Made by a program: the position numbers and the translations under genes
In this document: one piece after another, positions 25,301 to 37,470 of the stretch
How positions within the stretch are numbered: the first letter of the stretch is position 1
How the letters are laid out: every line of letters starts with the position of its first letter
Notes under the pieces: model-generated
The model's input: only the letters and a program-made list of their open reading frames with translations
Told to the model about the DNA's origin: nothing
Databases searched by the model: none
Assembly (NCBI GenBank): GCA_012932295.1
Contig: JAAONU010000014.1
Coordinates: forward strand, 17,662,251 to 17,726,250
Source of the DNA: Cyclina sinensis
Lineage: Eukaryota; Mollusca; Bivalvia; Venerida; Veneridae
Length of the DNA: 64,000 bases
Reading direction: 5' to 3'

Positions 25301-28300
25301 TTTGTTTCCTATGCACTCAGTTGTTAAGAATTGGCAATTTTAATTCTTACGGTGCATTTGTCTTAACACATTTTGAATATCTGGGTAATCAATCTGGGTT
25401 TTATTATTTAATAACACAACTTAAAGTGAACATGTTTCCAGAGCATATGATCACAATATAACAGGATGTGCTCTGGTAGGTCAACTTATGCTGAAATCAC
25501 ATCCTCAATTTTACTTCATTTACCTAGTAAAATAAAGGAAAGACGTCATTTTAAAAAGAATAGACAGCAAAAAAATGAAAGAAGAAAAAAAGGTTTTTGT
25601 AACATACCGGTATACTTGAATTTAATGGATTGTTTATCAAGTCATGTATACTCGAATTTCCTATCACAACGCTTCAGTCATAAGACTGCCAACACTTGTT
25701 TTGACAACACACAAGCATTATATCAGGGTATGGGTGTATAACTGAAATGGCCTCCATAATTTAGCATGAAAAATTGTTAACTTTCTTTTCCTGCAGTGGG
25801 TGGCAACTATATTCATATTATTTCATTTACTGGTACCACAGCTAAATGGAGTATGCCCACTTTGCTTAGAAGTATGTTTTTGCCCAAGGACACACATGTT
25901 TATTTTCTTTTCACGTAAAAGATTGTTACTGTATTCTTATATCAATGCCTTTATTCCAGTTTTGGTTGTTACAACTGGAGTTTGTTCAGTATTGGCCAAT
26001 GAGAATGGAACTTGCAGTTCAAAGGTCATCAATAAAAGAGAAACAGCATGTTTTGCTCAATATAACCTGAGCGATGTTTTCTTGAACGGACTTCCGCTTC
26101 CGGCAGGACTCACTCTCGATACGATCAAACTGATTGATCTTTGTAGGTAAGCTCTTGCTTATTTGTGGGTAATATTTATTTTTGAGAAAATTATCAAGGA
26201 AATATAAACATAGAATATTGAAAGTTTAACTGAATAATGAAACGACAGCGTGGCGTATTTCTTTGACATCTGAGTAGAAATTTAACTTTAATTTTCCATC
26301 TAGGATACTTCTATTTCTTTCCTAGCGCGTGAATCATCCAGACTTCAGATTCACAACGCTGCCCATCCTCTTGCTGTACTAAGTAGATTGAAATCAATGA
26401 TCTCATTTTAACAAACTGGTCAGCAACCAACTTATATCATCTGAGCAAACCTTGTCAGTATCTCAACCTCAAACCACTTCTACAATACTGTTGCATTTGA
26501 AGATCTCATCATGGTACGTGTTTGAATTTTGACCTACGTCCTGTTTTTTTTTTCTTTTTGTTTCTTACATTTGGTCTAAGCATTTGACCTTCTGTTCAAT
26601 GTAAAAAGGACATAAACGCTTCCAATGCTCTACTCTGACCAACGTAATGTCTCAGTCTACTGCTCCAATGAAAAATAACCATTTTTTTGCCTAAATGTCT
26701 CTTTATACAGTTTGTTTTCATTGTATATCGAAAGGATAAACGGAGTCACTACTTTTACTTCCAGGAATCTGGACAACTTAACATCTTGTCTTGACGATGC
26801 TATGTCTCACTGTGAAAGTCCCTACTTTGATTTTCATTCGTACAGAAGCACTTTGGAGAAAATTTGTCTCAACCAGAAAAGTTAGTATTTCCCTTTCGTC
26901 AAATCGAGCCTTCAGTTTTATAGTAAAGGAACGCAACAGACGCCTTTGGATAACGAAATTTGACAAGCTGAAACGTAGTTACCAATGATTTGCTTAACTA
27001 AATGTATTATTGTTGTGCTATTTGCGATGTCGAATCTAGCTTTTTGTTCTTGTATATTCGTTTCCACCTATCCGCCAGTGTCCGTTAACGCCATACAACT
27101 GGCGGAAATTGCAGAAACAAGCCAGCACTTCATTCGTCTTACTGTACAAAGACTCTCTGTGAAGACGGAAAGGCGAAAATGAAACGTTATTTTTCATGAA
27201 TCTGGCTTTTACTGTCCTTGAGTAATGGAGATTATACACGCTAAATAGTCATAAATAAATTACACAAATTAAAAGTAGTTATGTGTCATTTTCCACTGTC
27301 AATATTCATTGTTATTTTTTCAATATTTTGTTTCTAGACTATAGGTGATATAATGGCAAATGCCTATTAGGTAGATAATTATAACAATCGCCTGCAGGAT
27401 TCACTGCCAGATAGTTCTGTCTCGTACAAATGTAAGACAAGAAACAGATAAAATCATTGTTTTAGCCTTTCCTTGTTTCGAGTTTGCTAAAAATGCCTGA
27501 TTGCGTCAGGAAAATGTCTTGGTATGTTATTCTGAAAGCGTCTTTCAAAACCTATTTGTGTTCATTCTGATATCGGATCCGTTATTTCTCGCTCCTAATG
27601 GAAGGTTTTAGAAAGAAATGCACAGGAAATATTAGCAAAAGCATGTATTTGAATCCGAACAATGCTGACACATACTATTAGCTCTGATTTAAATTATAAC
27701 CCGTAGAAAATGACGATACTTTTTAATACTACAATGGTAAAAGGCAGAAATAATTGCATCCGTTAGAAAACCGTTCTCTGAGATTAGAAACGATTATAAC
27801 CCTGTGGGTTATTAGCTAAACCAGTCTGCGCTCCTTTTCCGGAAGTTCGTTTGATAATTCTTTTAGCGCCCTTAACGATGCCGGAGGTAGTGGCTTTTGG
27901 TCGAAGAACAGAACTGTCGTTCGTAATTTCGGACTGCGATGCTTTTTGTCTTGATCGAGAACTGTAGCAGTATAAATAATGAAAATATAACACAGGATTT
28001 TACAGATAAACATGTTAAGACTATCTGTATTGAAAGTTTATAGTTACAAATACATATTACAAATATCATCATACCTGTTACTATCTTTTTCAGTTTTTGT
28101 GGAATCTGAGATATTCTGCGACATGACTGAAGTGTTGGGAAATTGTCTGAAGAAATACCGAAATTCCGTCGAGGAACTCAAGTACCATATATACCTGAAC
28201 AGACCAGGTCCGCCATTGGCTGATATCTGCACGTAAGTATACTTTTTAGAGATATAAGACGCCCGCTTACGGAATGTAAGGCCAACTCCGGGTAGCGATT

Positions 28301-29197
28301 ACTTCTCTTGCAAGTGCAGTACAGATATGATATGGGAGATAACTCTGCGTGAAGTTTTAACTTTTCTATGGTCTGGTTCCCGGCCATACTGTATAAAATT
28401 GTGACATGGGCAGGTTATCCAGACTACTTTTTCTGGGGCACCGGGTTCGTGAGCATGCTTGTTAACTAATGGCTACGGAACCTCAGTCGCCTCAACAGGA
28501 CAAGAGGAAGGCGTCTTATAAGTCTTACGAGAGGCAGCTTCAAGGCGCGACTCTTCAATTCAAACCCAGCAACAGGCAGATGGTTTTCCAGGTTACATAA
28601 AGACATAACGTCACTATTACTTTAGCTGATGTACATGACCATGTTAACATACAAAATAAAACCTAGCAATGAGCCTAAGACATAATCTAAAACATTGCCT
28701 GCCAGTATTCAGTTTGACAGCTTAATAGCATATCAGGCCAGAAAGCGAGAAAATGAAATTGAGGCGATATTGAAATTAATGAATAGCCTTTTAGACTTAA
28801 TCATAGAAGATACATTTGTAGTTTCGAAGAAATACGGTGTTTTACCCTCACCGTATTTCTGCCTTTGTACACGTTACACTATAGAGAAACTGATTTTCAT
28901 TTTTTGTAGGGTTATTTGCATCTAACCAGATTACCTTCTGGTATGTGTTTTCTTACTTTCAGTGTTCTTCAAAATACAAGGCAATGTATTCACATTAATG
29001 AGACTGTGACCTGTAAAAAGGAAAGGAGTGAGTTTCTCACAGCCGTGTACAGGGGGCGCTTCAAATCAACCGTCTGCCCAGACGTCCCTGACGCCGGCGG
29101 AAACGGAAACAAAGGGATTTCATTTTCTTCCTTGTTGTATTTTATACCGTTAATTTATCTTTTGGAATTGTGCTGTTTCCTTGTTAACGATAGATGA
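22345..29197 (+). CDS. array gene copy 1: secreted Cys-rich protein with hydrophobic tail (238 aa), unrecognised family
   Basis: Five exons: 22345-22384, 25960-26146, 26765-26880, 28094-28232 and 28963-29197, total 717 nt. The first encodes MKIQAYQLIKSLH and ends in phase 1 with a GTAAGT donor. Joined to VLVVTTGVCSVLA it gives a signal peptide cleavable after Ala26. The ectodomain has 12 cysteines (32, 44, 75, 84, 92, 110, 123, 132, 160, 169, 178, 199), including three C-x8-C motifs (75/84, 123/132, 160/169), which suggests repeated helical Cys modules. Sequons include NGT, NLS, NLT and NET. The end is GGNGNKG, a hydrophobic segment (213-235) and NDR: a GPI signal or a single membrane segment with a short tail. 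Alternative start: an in-frame ATG at 25896 reads straight into the second exon and also makes a signal-like N-terminus (246 aa). The Cys pattern recalls T20D4.11-like (DUF19) ectodomains, but I cannot confirm homology. Confidence 0.65.
23257..23300. repeat. (AAAC)n microsatellite
   Basis: Run of AAAC/CAAA tetranucleotides in the first intron of array gene copy 1, just left of the duplicated segment. Confidence 0.85.
24145..24155. promoter_or_regulatory. ATGGCTGCCAT palindrome at the unit start (YY1-like cores)
   Basis: An 11 bp odd palindrome preceded by CAAA occurs about 150 bp into every unit (also 31049-31059, 38162-38172, 45306-45316). It holds two inverted GCCAT cores like YY1/Pho sites. 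A promoter role is speculation from motif and position. Confidence 0.25.
24669..24910 (-). pseudogene. LINE reverse transcriptase C-terminal fragment (unit 1)
   Basis: Minus-strand sequence encodes ERYCQCCSLRDIEDEFHFII, then CPCYTDIRKLYI and a hydrophobic end. The CxxC...H...C arrangement after the RT domain is typical of the C-terminus of many non-LTR retrotransposons. It is a 5'-truncated remnant without RT core. Diverged or frameshifted counterparts lie near 31770-32020, 38890-39140 and 46030-46280. Confidence 0.65.
27784..27970 (-). other. exon-like open segment on the minus strand, unassigned
   Basis: Reading the minus strand, a pyrimidine-tolerant acceptor (ACTGCTACAG, near 27963) is followed by long open frames and relatively GC-rich codons. 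One frame contains DQKPLPPASLRALKELSNEL; another ends in GAQTGLANNPQGYNRF. It is unchanged in units 1-3 (34922-35108, 42036-42222) but altered by indels in unit 4. No family is recognised, and it may be non-functional intron sequence. Confidence 0.2.
28440..28620 (+). mobile_element. degenerate tRNA-derived SINE (unit 1)
   Basis: A box-B-like stretch (TTCAATTCAAACCCAGCAAC) and a downstream body (CCAGGTTACATAAAGACATA) match the better preserved copy near 50130-50280. The box A region is replaced by a rearranged segment. Equivalent copies sit near 35580-35760 and 42690-42870. Confidence 0.5.
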
Positions 29198-29839
29198 AGC
29201 CATTAATCTGTACAGGGACGGAAATCATTAGTTGCTGTGCATGTGACCTGTTAACCCTGTTCGGTACTTCTGGATGGAAATGGAGACGAAGAAGAGATCG
29301 TTTTATTATAGTTTTCGGTGCACAAAGTGAATATCCGGTGTCTCTCCAGTTTAAAATAATATAGGATTGTGTCTTTTATAAAAAAAATGACAAGATGGTC
29401 TGGATGTTTTTGAACTTTAGTGTGATATTTTTTTCAAAGAACAAATGATAATTCTTTTCAGATTAGATCACATGATAAATCTTATCCAAAGAAAAAAACC
29501 AACAAAAAAAAACAGTTTGTTTCAGTTTATTGGCAAATCAGGATATAAACAATGCTTTTGGCCATTTACGATCATATGACCAAAGACAGCCAAGAGGCTG
29601 CAAATTTATCCATAAAATACATTTTTTTCAGGACGAGTTTTGTCAAATACAAGCAAAAAAAAGGATATACAATTGAATTTTTAAAGATCCTAGGAAGCAG
29701 CAATATATGTCAGTTTTTCTTAACATTATACATAAACTTTGATGTGTTTCTAATGGTTTTAACTGTTTTACTTGTCAATACATTTATGAAAGTTGTTACA
29801 GATGCCCGATGATTGTTCTTAATATATTTATGGACAACA

Positions 29840-30334
29840 TTATATTATAATATAATTATATTCGCTTTCAACTACACTTTGAGCACATATTTTACATATT
29901 CTATTTTCTCTATTTATTCCATGAAACCTACCATTTTCAGTTTCGAGAGGATGTAAACTAAGTCTAAATTTTGAATATTCTTTTCTAACACCTTCATTTT
30001 GTACAGCGTCGAGGTATTTCCCATACTTATAATCAGTTTTAAACAAAATGTAATATTGCATTTTTGGCTGATGACTTAACATAACATTCCAGTTTTGAAC
30101 ATATTGTTCACGTATTTGTTGACTTAATAAAGTGAAGTATTTGATATTTGTATCAAACAATATCGTTAAACCACTGTAACCTATACTATTTTTTTTACAG
30201 TGTAAACAAACGGCGACAGAGCCGAAACTGTTTTGGCGCGTGCACACAAAATATTGTTTTGCAACCCGTTCATTTGGGTCCATTCTAATGTTTTCGTCGA
30301 GACAGCATGGTTTATCCTTAATGCAAGGCTTCAT
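29840..30334 (-). pseudogene. LINE C-terminal fragment (unit 1)
   Basis: The 164-codon minus-strand frame includes QYVQNWNVMLSHQPKMQYYI, a charged FRLSLHPLE.E.GRFHGI segment and RICKICAQSVVESEYNYIII. This is the pattern C-terminal to the reverse transcriptase domain in LINE-type elements, up to the first half of the zinc knuckle. The frame ends in AT-rich sequence, so the final Cys/His pair is missing. It is a dead 3' fragment. Confidence 0.6.
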
Positions 30335-31769
30335 TTCAAGATTTCATCATTGTTTACATGTAAATAGCTTTGGATTCCTTTGATTTCCATAAAGGGGTCT
30401 ATTTCTAGTCGTGCCTGTCCATTTGCATATTAACTGTAATTTTAATAAAAGTACATCGATCAATTTAGGATTAGAAATTGTATCATATTTGTATTCTCCT
30501 CTGCTGTTGTTTATTCAGCCTGTTTGTATCGGCGTATCACTGTGCATGATGTGGAATAAATGTCTTATTACCATATTCATAATCATCTTTTTAATTACAG
30601 TTTGCTTTTAGCAACGCTTGTGTTAAAGGGACAAAAGTTGTTAACAATGTATTGATATTGTGTGTTAGTTGGGTTGTACTATTTGCTTAGCGACAGAACT
30701 TCGTTTACGACCCCTGTACAGTTGAGGAATTCGAAGCTGAAGTTCACGGACTGACAGAAGAAAAAAAACAACAGAACTGATCTTTAAACAAACGAAAGTA
30801 CTAGAGTTGTTACACAACAATCTATTCACAGTTCATAAAAATTTGTAATAGTTATCATTCATTTACTAGTGTCGATCTTTGATAAAATACATGTTTCTGC
30901 AAATAACGACGAAAATAAAATCCTAAACACAAAATTTGTCGTTAAACACAACAAAAAAATTCTGAAATTGGAAATATAGAAAGAACTTTGCATTTTTCAA
31001 TTCTGGACAACGCACTGTTTAATCTTGATCTCGAGCAAGCGTTTCAAAATGGCTGCCATAGTATGATAGTTATGGCAGAGTTGTCGTTGGTTACTCTATC
31101 TCAAACACCGATGGTACAGATCGGTTATTCATCTGGGTTAGTCGAACTATGCGTCAAAAAAAAACGGCTAAAGGTAAAATCGGTGTTGTTAACAGCAAAA
31201 CATTTATGAGGGATCTGTTGCGATCCTTTGCTTAGCAAAATTACAAAGGTGAATGTGGCTTACCAAAAGTACATGATGAAAATGTGACTCTTTTGATAAA
31301 TACAGTAATGTGCATTCATATCTAACATTCTTTTAATTGAATTTCAAAGCGTATTTTCATTTTCCTTTGCTTTTTAGGAGTGTTTAGTGAGTCCCAAAAT
31401 GTTGAGATCTGAATAATAATAAACAGTTTATCTTTTTCTCGATCGTCGATTTAAATATTTTGACACTTAACAGCAAGGTGACAACAGAAACATAGTCGGA
31501 AGCTTTTATGTAAACTTTTTTTAACAGAACAGAACACAGCAAATTTGATTTCCTTTGATTTGTACATAATAGATCTATATCATCATATACAAATAATCGA
31601 AGATAAAATTTAACAATACACATGTCATTGCAATCAATGGAATAATCAAATGAAGATTATTAATGAATAATTTATATAACGTTAATCAGAATTTAACATT
31701 AGTTTAGCAGGATGAAAGTTTTTAGCCAATATCTGAAATAATGTGTTATAATTGAACATTATTCAACAT

Positions 31770-32020
31770 CAAAGTTGTAATACTTTTGTCTTTTTATAAT
31801 AAACTGCTAATTTAAATAGAACACTTTTATTGTTGCTTTGCAACAATGCAATAAACTTATACATACTTGGGTTTACGATAATATCTTTTAATGTAAAGTT
31901 TTCTAATATCTGTATAACAAGGTCATATACATGTAATAATAAAATGAAATTCATCTTCTATATCTCTTAAAGAACAACATAGACAGTATCGTTCATTTCT
32001 TTGTACTCTATTTCTATTTA
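31770..32020 (-). pseudogene. LINE C-terminal fragment (unit 2)
   Basis: Counterpart of the fragment at 24669-24910. Indels break its frame so that only the NPSMYKFIALL part reads openly. Units 3 and 4 carry the same lesions near 38890-39140 and 46030-46280. Confidence 0.5.
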
Positions 32021-33016
32021 ACACTAGATCATTCTTGTTTCAAAGAAGATGACACTAAAATGAGTCAAGTTATGCTTGAACACCCATGCAATGTTAAAAT
32101 CAGAACAAATACAGGGAGAACATCTGCTTTAGAATTTGTGGGGTGTTCATTGACAATATACTGTTGTACAGTTAAAAATACTTTGAATAATTATAAATCA
32201 ATTTATGTCTTAAACTCTTATATCCAAACATTTCAAACTATTATAACCAGGGTACTTGTAACGACACTATTTATCAAACTGAACTGTAAGATATATTTTA
32301 TATAAAGCGTAACAACGGCGGTAAACAAGGAGAAGAAACGCTTCCCTTTCCTGTTTTGACATTGTTGTTGAAAAAGACGTAAAACCTGATTTTAGTATCT
32401 GAGATGGTCAAGTTCTGCTTCTTATGCACTCAGTTGTAAAGAATCGGCAATTTTAATTCTTCCAGTACATTTGTCTTAATACCTTTTAAATTTCTGGGTA
32501 ATCAATCTGGGTTGTATTATTTCATAACACAACTTAAAGTGAACATGTTTCCAGAGCATATGATCACAATATAACAGGATGTGCTCTGATAGGTCAACTT
32601 ATGCTGAAATCAAATCCTCAATTTTACTTCATTTACCAAGTAAAAAAGGAAAGACGTCATTTTAAAAAGAAAAGACAGCAAAAAAAATGAAAGAAGAAAA
32701 AAAGGTTTTTGTAACATACCGGTATACTTGAATTTAATGGATTATTTATCAAGTCATGTATACTCGAATTTCCTATCTCAACGCTTTTTTCTCTTCAGTC
32801 ATAAGACTGCCAACACTTGTTTTGACAACACACAAGCATCATATCAGGGTATGGGTGTAGAATTGAAATGGCCTCTATGATTTAGCTTGACAAATTGTTA
32901 ACTTTCTTTTTCCGCAGTGGGTGGCAACTATATTCATATTATTTCATTTACTGCTACCACAGCTGAATGGAGTATGCCCACTTTGCCCAGAAGTATGTTT
33001 TTGCCCAAGGACACAC

Positions 33017-33676
33017 ATGTTTATTTTCTTTTCACGTAAAAGATTGTTACTGTATTCTTATATCAATGCCTTTATTCCAGTTTTGGTTGTTACAACTGGA
33101 GTTTGTTCAGTATTGGCCAATGAGAATGGAACTTGCAGTTCAAAGGTCATCAATAAAAGAGAAACAGCATGTTTTGCTCAATATAACCTGAGCGATGTCT
33201 TCTTGAACGGACTTCCGCTTCCGGCAGGACTCACTCTCGATACGATCAAACTGATTGATCTTTGTAGGTAAGCCCTTGCTTATTTGTGAGTAAGATTTAT
33301 TTTTGAGAAAATTATCAAGGAAATAGAAACATAGAATATTGAAGTTTTTACTGAATAATGAAACGACAGCGTGGCGTATTTCTTTGACTTCTGAGTAGAA
33401 ATTTAAGTTTAATTTTCCATCTAGGATACTTCTATTTCTTTTCTAGCGCGTGAATCATACAGACTTCAGATTCATATACAACGCTGCCCATCCTCTTGTT
33501 GTACTAAGTAGATTGAAATCAATGATCTCATTTCAACAAACTGGTCAGCAACCAACTTATATCATCTGAGCAAACCTTGTCAGTGTCTCAACCTTAAACC
33601 ACTTCTGCAATACTGTTGAATTTGAAGATCTGATCATGGCACGTGTTTGAACTTGACCTACATCTCGTTTTTTTTT

Positions 33677-33708
<32 letters not shown>

Positions 33709-36336
33709 TTCCTTACATTTGGTCTAAGCATTTGACCTTCTGTTCAATGTAAAAAAGACATAAACGCTTTCAATGCTTTACTCTGACCAAAGTAATGTCT
33801 CAGTCTACTGCTCCTTGGAAAAATACCATTTTTTGCCTAAATGTCTCTTTATACAGTTTGTTTTCATTGTATATCGAAAGGATAAACGGGGTCACTACTT
33901 TTACTTCCAGGAATCTGGACAACTTAACATCTTGTCTTGACGATGCTACTGTGAAAGTCCCTACTTTGATTTTCATTCGTACAGAAGCACTTTGGAGAAA
34001 ATTTGTCTCAACCAGAAAAGTTAGTATTTCCCTTTCGTCAAATCAAGCCTTCAGTTTTATAGTAAAGGAACGCAACAGACGCCTTTGGATAACGAAATTT
34101 GACAAGCTGAAACGTAGTTACCAATGATTTGCTTAACTAAATGTATTATTGTTGTGCTATTTGCGATGTCGAATCTAGCTTTTTGTTCTTGTATATTCGT
34201 TTCCACCTATCCGCCAGTGTCAGTTAACGCCATACAACTGGCGGAAATTGCAGAAACAAGCCAGCACTTTATTCGTCTTACTGTACAAAGACTCTCTGTG
34301 AAGACGGAAAGGCGAAAATGAAACGTTATTTTTCATGAATCTGGCTTTTACTGTCCTTGAGTAATGGAGATTATACACGCTAAATAGTCATAAATAAATT
34401 ACACAAATTAAAAGTAGTTATAAGTCATTTTCCACTGTCAATATTCATTGTTATTTTTCAATATTTAGTTTCTAGACTACAGGTGATATAATGGCAAATG
34501 CCTATTAGGTAGATAATTATAACAATCGCCTGCAGGATTCACTGCCAGATAGTTCTGTCTCGTACAAATGTAAGACAAGAAACAGATAAAATCATTGTTT
34601 TAGCCTTTCTTTGTTTCGAGTTTGCTAAAAATGCCTGATTGTGTCAAGAAAATGTCTTGGTATGTTATTCTGAAAGCGTCTTTCAAAACCTATTTGTGTT
34701 CATTCTGATATCGGATCCGTTATTTCTCGCTCTTAATGGAAGGTTTTAGAAAGAAATGCACAGGAAATATTAGCAAAAGCATGTATTTGAATCCGAACAA
34801 TGCTGATATATACTATTAGCTCTGATTTAAATTATAACCCGAAGAAAATGACGATACTTTTTAATACTACAATGGTAAAAGGCAGAAATAATTGCATCCG
34901 TTAGAAAACCGTTCTCTGAGATTAGAAACGATTATAACCCTGTGGGTTATTAGCTAAACCAGTCTGCGCTCCTTTTCCGGAAGTTCGTTTGATAATTCTT
35001 TTAGCGCCCTTAACGATGCCGGAGGTAGTGGCTTTTGGTCGAAGAACAGAACTGTCGTTCGTAATTTCGGACTGCGATGCTTTTTGTCTTGATCGAGAAC
35101 TGTAGCAGTATAAATAATGAAAATATAACACAGGATTTTACAGATAAACATGTTAAGACTATCTGTATTGAAAGTTTATAGTTACAAATACATATTACAA
35201 ATATCATCATACCTGTTACTATCTTTTTCAGTTTTTGTGGAATCTGAGATATTCTGCGACATGACTGAAGTGTTGGGAAATTGTCTGAAGAAATACCGAA
35301 ATTCCGTCGAGGAACTCAAGTACCATATATACCTGAACAGACCAGGTCCGCCATTGGCTGATATCTGCACGTAAGTATACTTTTTAGAGATATAAGACGC
35401 CCACTTACGGAATGTAAGGCCAACTCCGGGTAGCGATTACTTCTCTTGCAAGTGCAGTACAGATATGATAGGGGAGATAACTCTGCGTGAAGTTTAAACG
35501 TTTCTATGGTCTGGTTCCCGGCCATACTGTATAAAATTGTGACATGGGCAGGTTATCCAGACTACTTTTTCTGGGGCACCGGGTTCGTGAGCATGCTTGT
35601 TAACTAATGGCTACGGAACCTCAGTCGCCTCAACAGGACAAGAGGAAGGCGTCTTATAAGTCTTACGAGAGGCAGCTTCAAGGCGCGACTCTTCAATTCA
35701 AACCCAGCAACGGGCAGATGGTTTTTCCAGGTTACATAAAGACATAACGTCACTATTACTTTAGCTGATGTACATGACCATGTTAACATACAAAAAAAAA
35801 CCTAGCAATGAGCCTAAGACATAATCTAAAATATTGCCTGCCAGTATTCAGTTTGACAGCTTAATAGCATATCAGGCCAGAAAGCGAGAAAATGAAATTG
35901 AGGCGATATTGAAATTAATGAATAGCCTTTTAGACTTAATCATAGAAGATACATTTGTAGTTTCGAAGAAATACGGTGTTTTACCCTCACCGTATTTCTG
36001 CCTTTGTACACGTTACACTATAGAGAAACTGATTTTCATTTTTTGTAGGGTTATTTGCATCTAACCAGATTACCTTCTGGTATGTGTTTTCTTACTTTCA
36101 GTGTTCTTCAAAATACAAGGCAATGTATTCACATTAATGAGACTGTGACCTGTAAAAAGGAAAGGAGTGAGTTTCTCACAGCCGTGTACAGGGGGCGCTT
36201 CAAATCAACCGTCTGCCCAGACGTCCCTGACGCCGGCGGAAACGGAAACAAAGGGATTTCATTTTCTTCCTTGTTGTATTTTATACCGTTAATTTATCTT
36301 TTGGAATTGTGCTGTTTCCTTGTTAACGATAGATGA
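33017..36336 (+). pseudogene. array gene copy 2, frameshifted
   Basis: Exons equivalent to copy 1 are 33081-33267, 33911-34019, 35232-35370 and 36102-36336 (stop 36334-36336), with an in-frame upstream ATG at 33017. The second of these is 109 nt instead of 116: where other copies read GATGCTATGTCTCACTGTG this one reads GATGCTACTGTG. The 7 bp loss removes the frame after SCLDDA. The shifted frame then meets a stop early in the next exon (ACA TGA), before the later Cys pairs and the tail. All other exon sequence and splice sites are intact, so the lesion is young, or a sequencing/assembly error. No leader exon is seen in this unit. Confidence 0.7.
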
Positions 36337-36979
36337 AGCCATTAATCTGTACAGGGACGGAAATCATTAGTTGCTGTGCATGTGACCTGTTAACCCTGTT
36401 CGGTACTTCTGGATGGAAATGGAGACGAAGAAGAGATCGTTTTATTATAGTTTTCGGTGCACAAAGTGAATATCCGGTGTCTCTCCAGTTTAAAATAATA
36501 TAGGATTGTGTCTTTTATAAAAAAAATGACAAGATGGTCTGGATGTTTTTGAACTTTAGTGTGATATTTTTTTCAAAGAACAAATGATAATTCTTTTCAG
36601 ATTAGATCACATGATAAATCTTATCCAAAGAAAAAAACCAACAAAAAAAAAACAGTTTGTTTCAGTTTATTGGCAAATCAGGATATAAACAATGCTTTTG
36701 GCCATTTACGATCATATGACCAAAGACAGCCAAGAGGCTGCAAATTTATCCATAAAATACATTTTTTTCAGGACGAGTTTTGTCAAATACAAGCAAAAAA
36801 AAGGATATACAATTGAATTTTTGAAGATCCTAGGAAGCAGCAATATATGTCAGTTTTTCTTAACATTATACATAAACTTTGATGTGTTTCTAATGGTTTT
36901 AACTGTTTTACTTGTCAATACATTTATGAAAGTTGTTACAGATGCCCGATGATTGTTCTTAATATATTTATGGACAACA

Positions 36980-37470
36980 TTATATTATAATATAATTATA
37001 TTCGCTTTCAACTACACTTTGAGCACATATTTTACATATTCTATTTTCTCTATTTATTCCATGAAACCTACCATTTTCAGTTTCGAGAGGATGTAAACTA
37101 AGTCTAAATTTTGAATATTCTTTTCGAACACCTTCATTTTGTACAGCGTCGAGGTATTTCCCATACTTATAATCAGTTTTAAACAAAATGTAATATTGCA
37201 TTTTTGGCTGATGACTTAACATAACATTCCAGTTTTGAACATATTGTTCACGTATTTGTTGACTTAATAAAGTGAAGTATTTGATATTTGTATCAAACAA
37301 TATCGTTAAACCACTGTAACCTATACTATTTTTTTACAGTGTAAACAAACGGCGACAGAGCCGAAACTGTTTTGGCACGTGCACACAAAATATTGTTTTG
37401 CAACCCGTTCATTTGGGTCCATTCTAATGTTTTCGTCGAGACAGCATGGCTTATCCTTAATGCAAGGCTT
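36980..37470 (-). pseudogene. LINE C-terminal fragment (unit 2)
   Basis: Counterpart of 29840-30334. The open frame is shorter (to 37300) because of a one-base difference in the T run near 37330. Confidence 0.55.

Larger units (their letters stand above)
23995..30900. repeat. tandem segmental duplication, unit 1 (~6.9 kb)
   Basis: First of four head-to-tail units. All units open with AAATAACGACGAAAATAAAA, and the unit 1/2 junction reads ATACATGTTTCTGC followed by that opening. Unit 1 lacks about 200 bp present in units 2-4 (equivalent to 31310-31517), and its 5' part is the most diverged of the four. It contains the main exons of gene copy 1, two LINE 3' fragments on the minus strand and a SINE. 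Confidence 0.9.
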
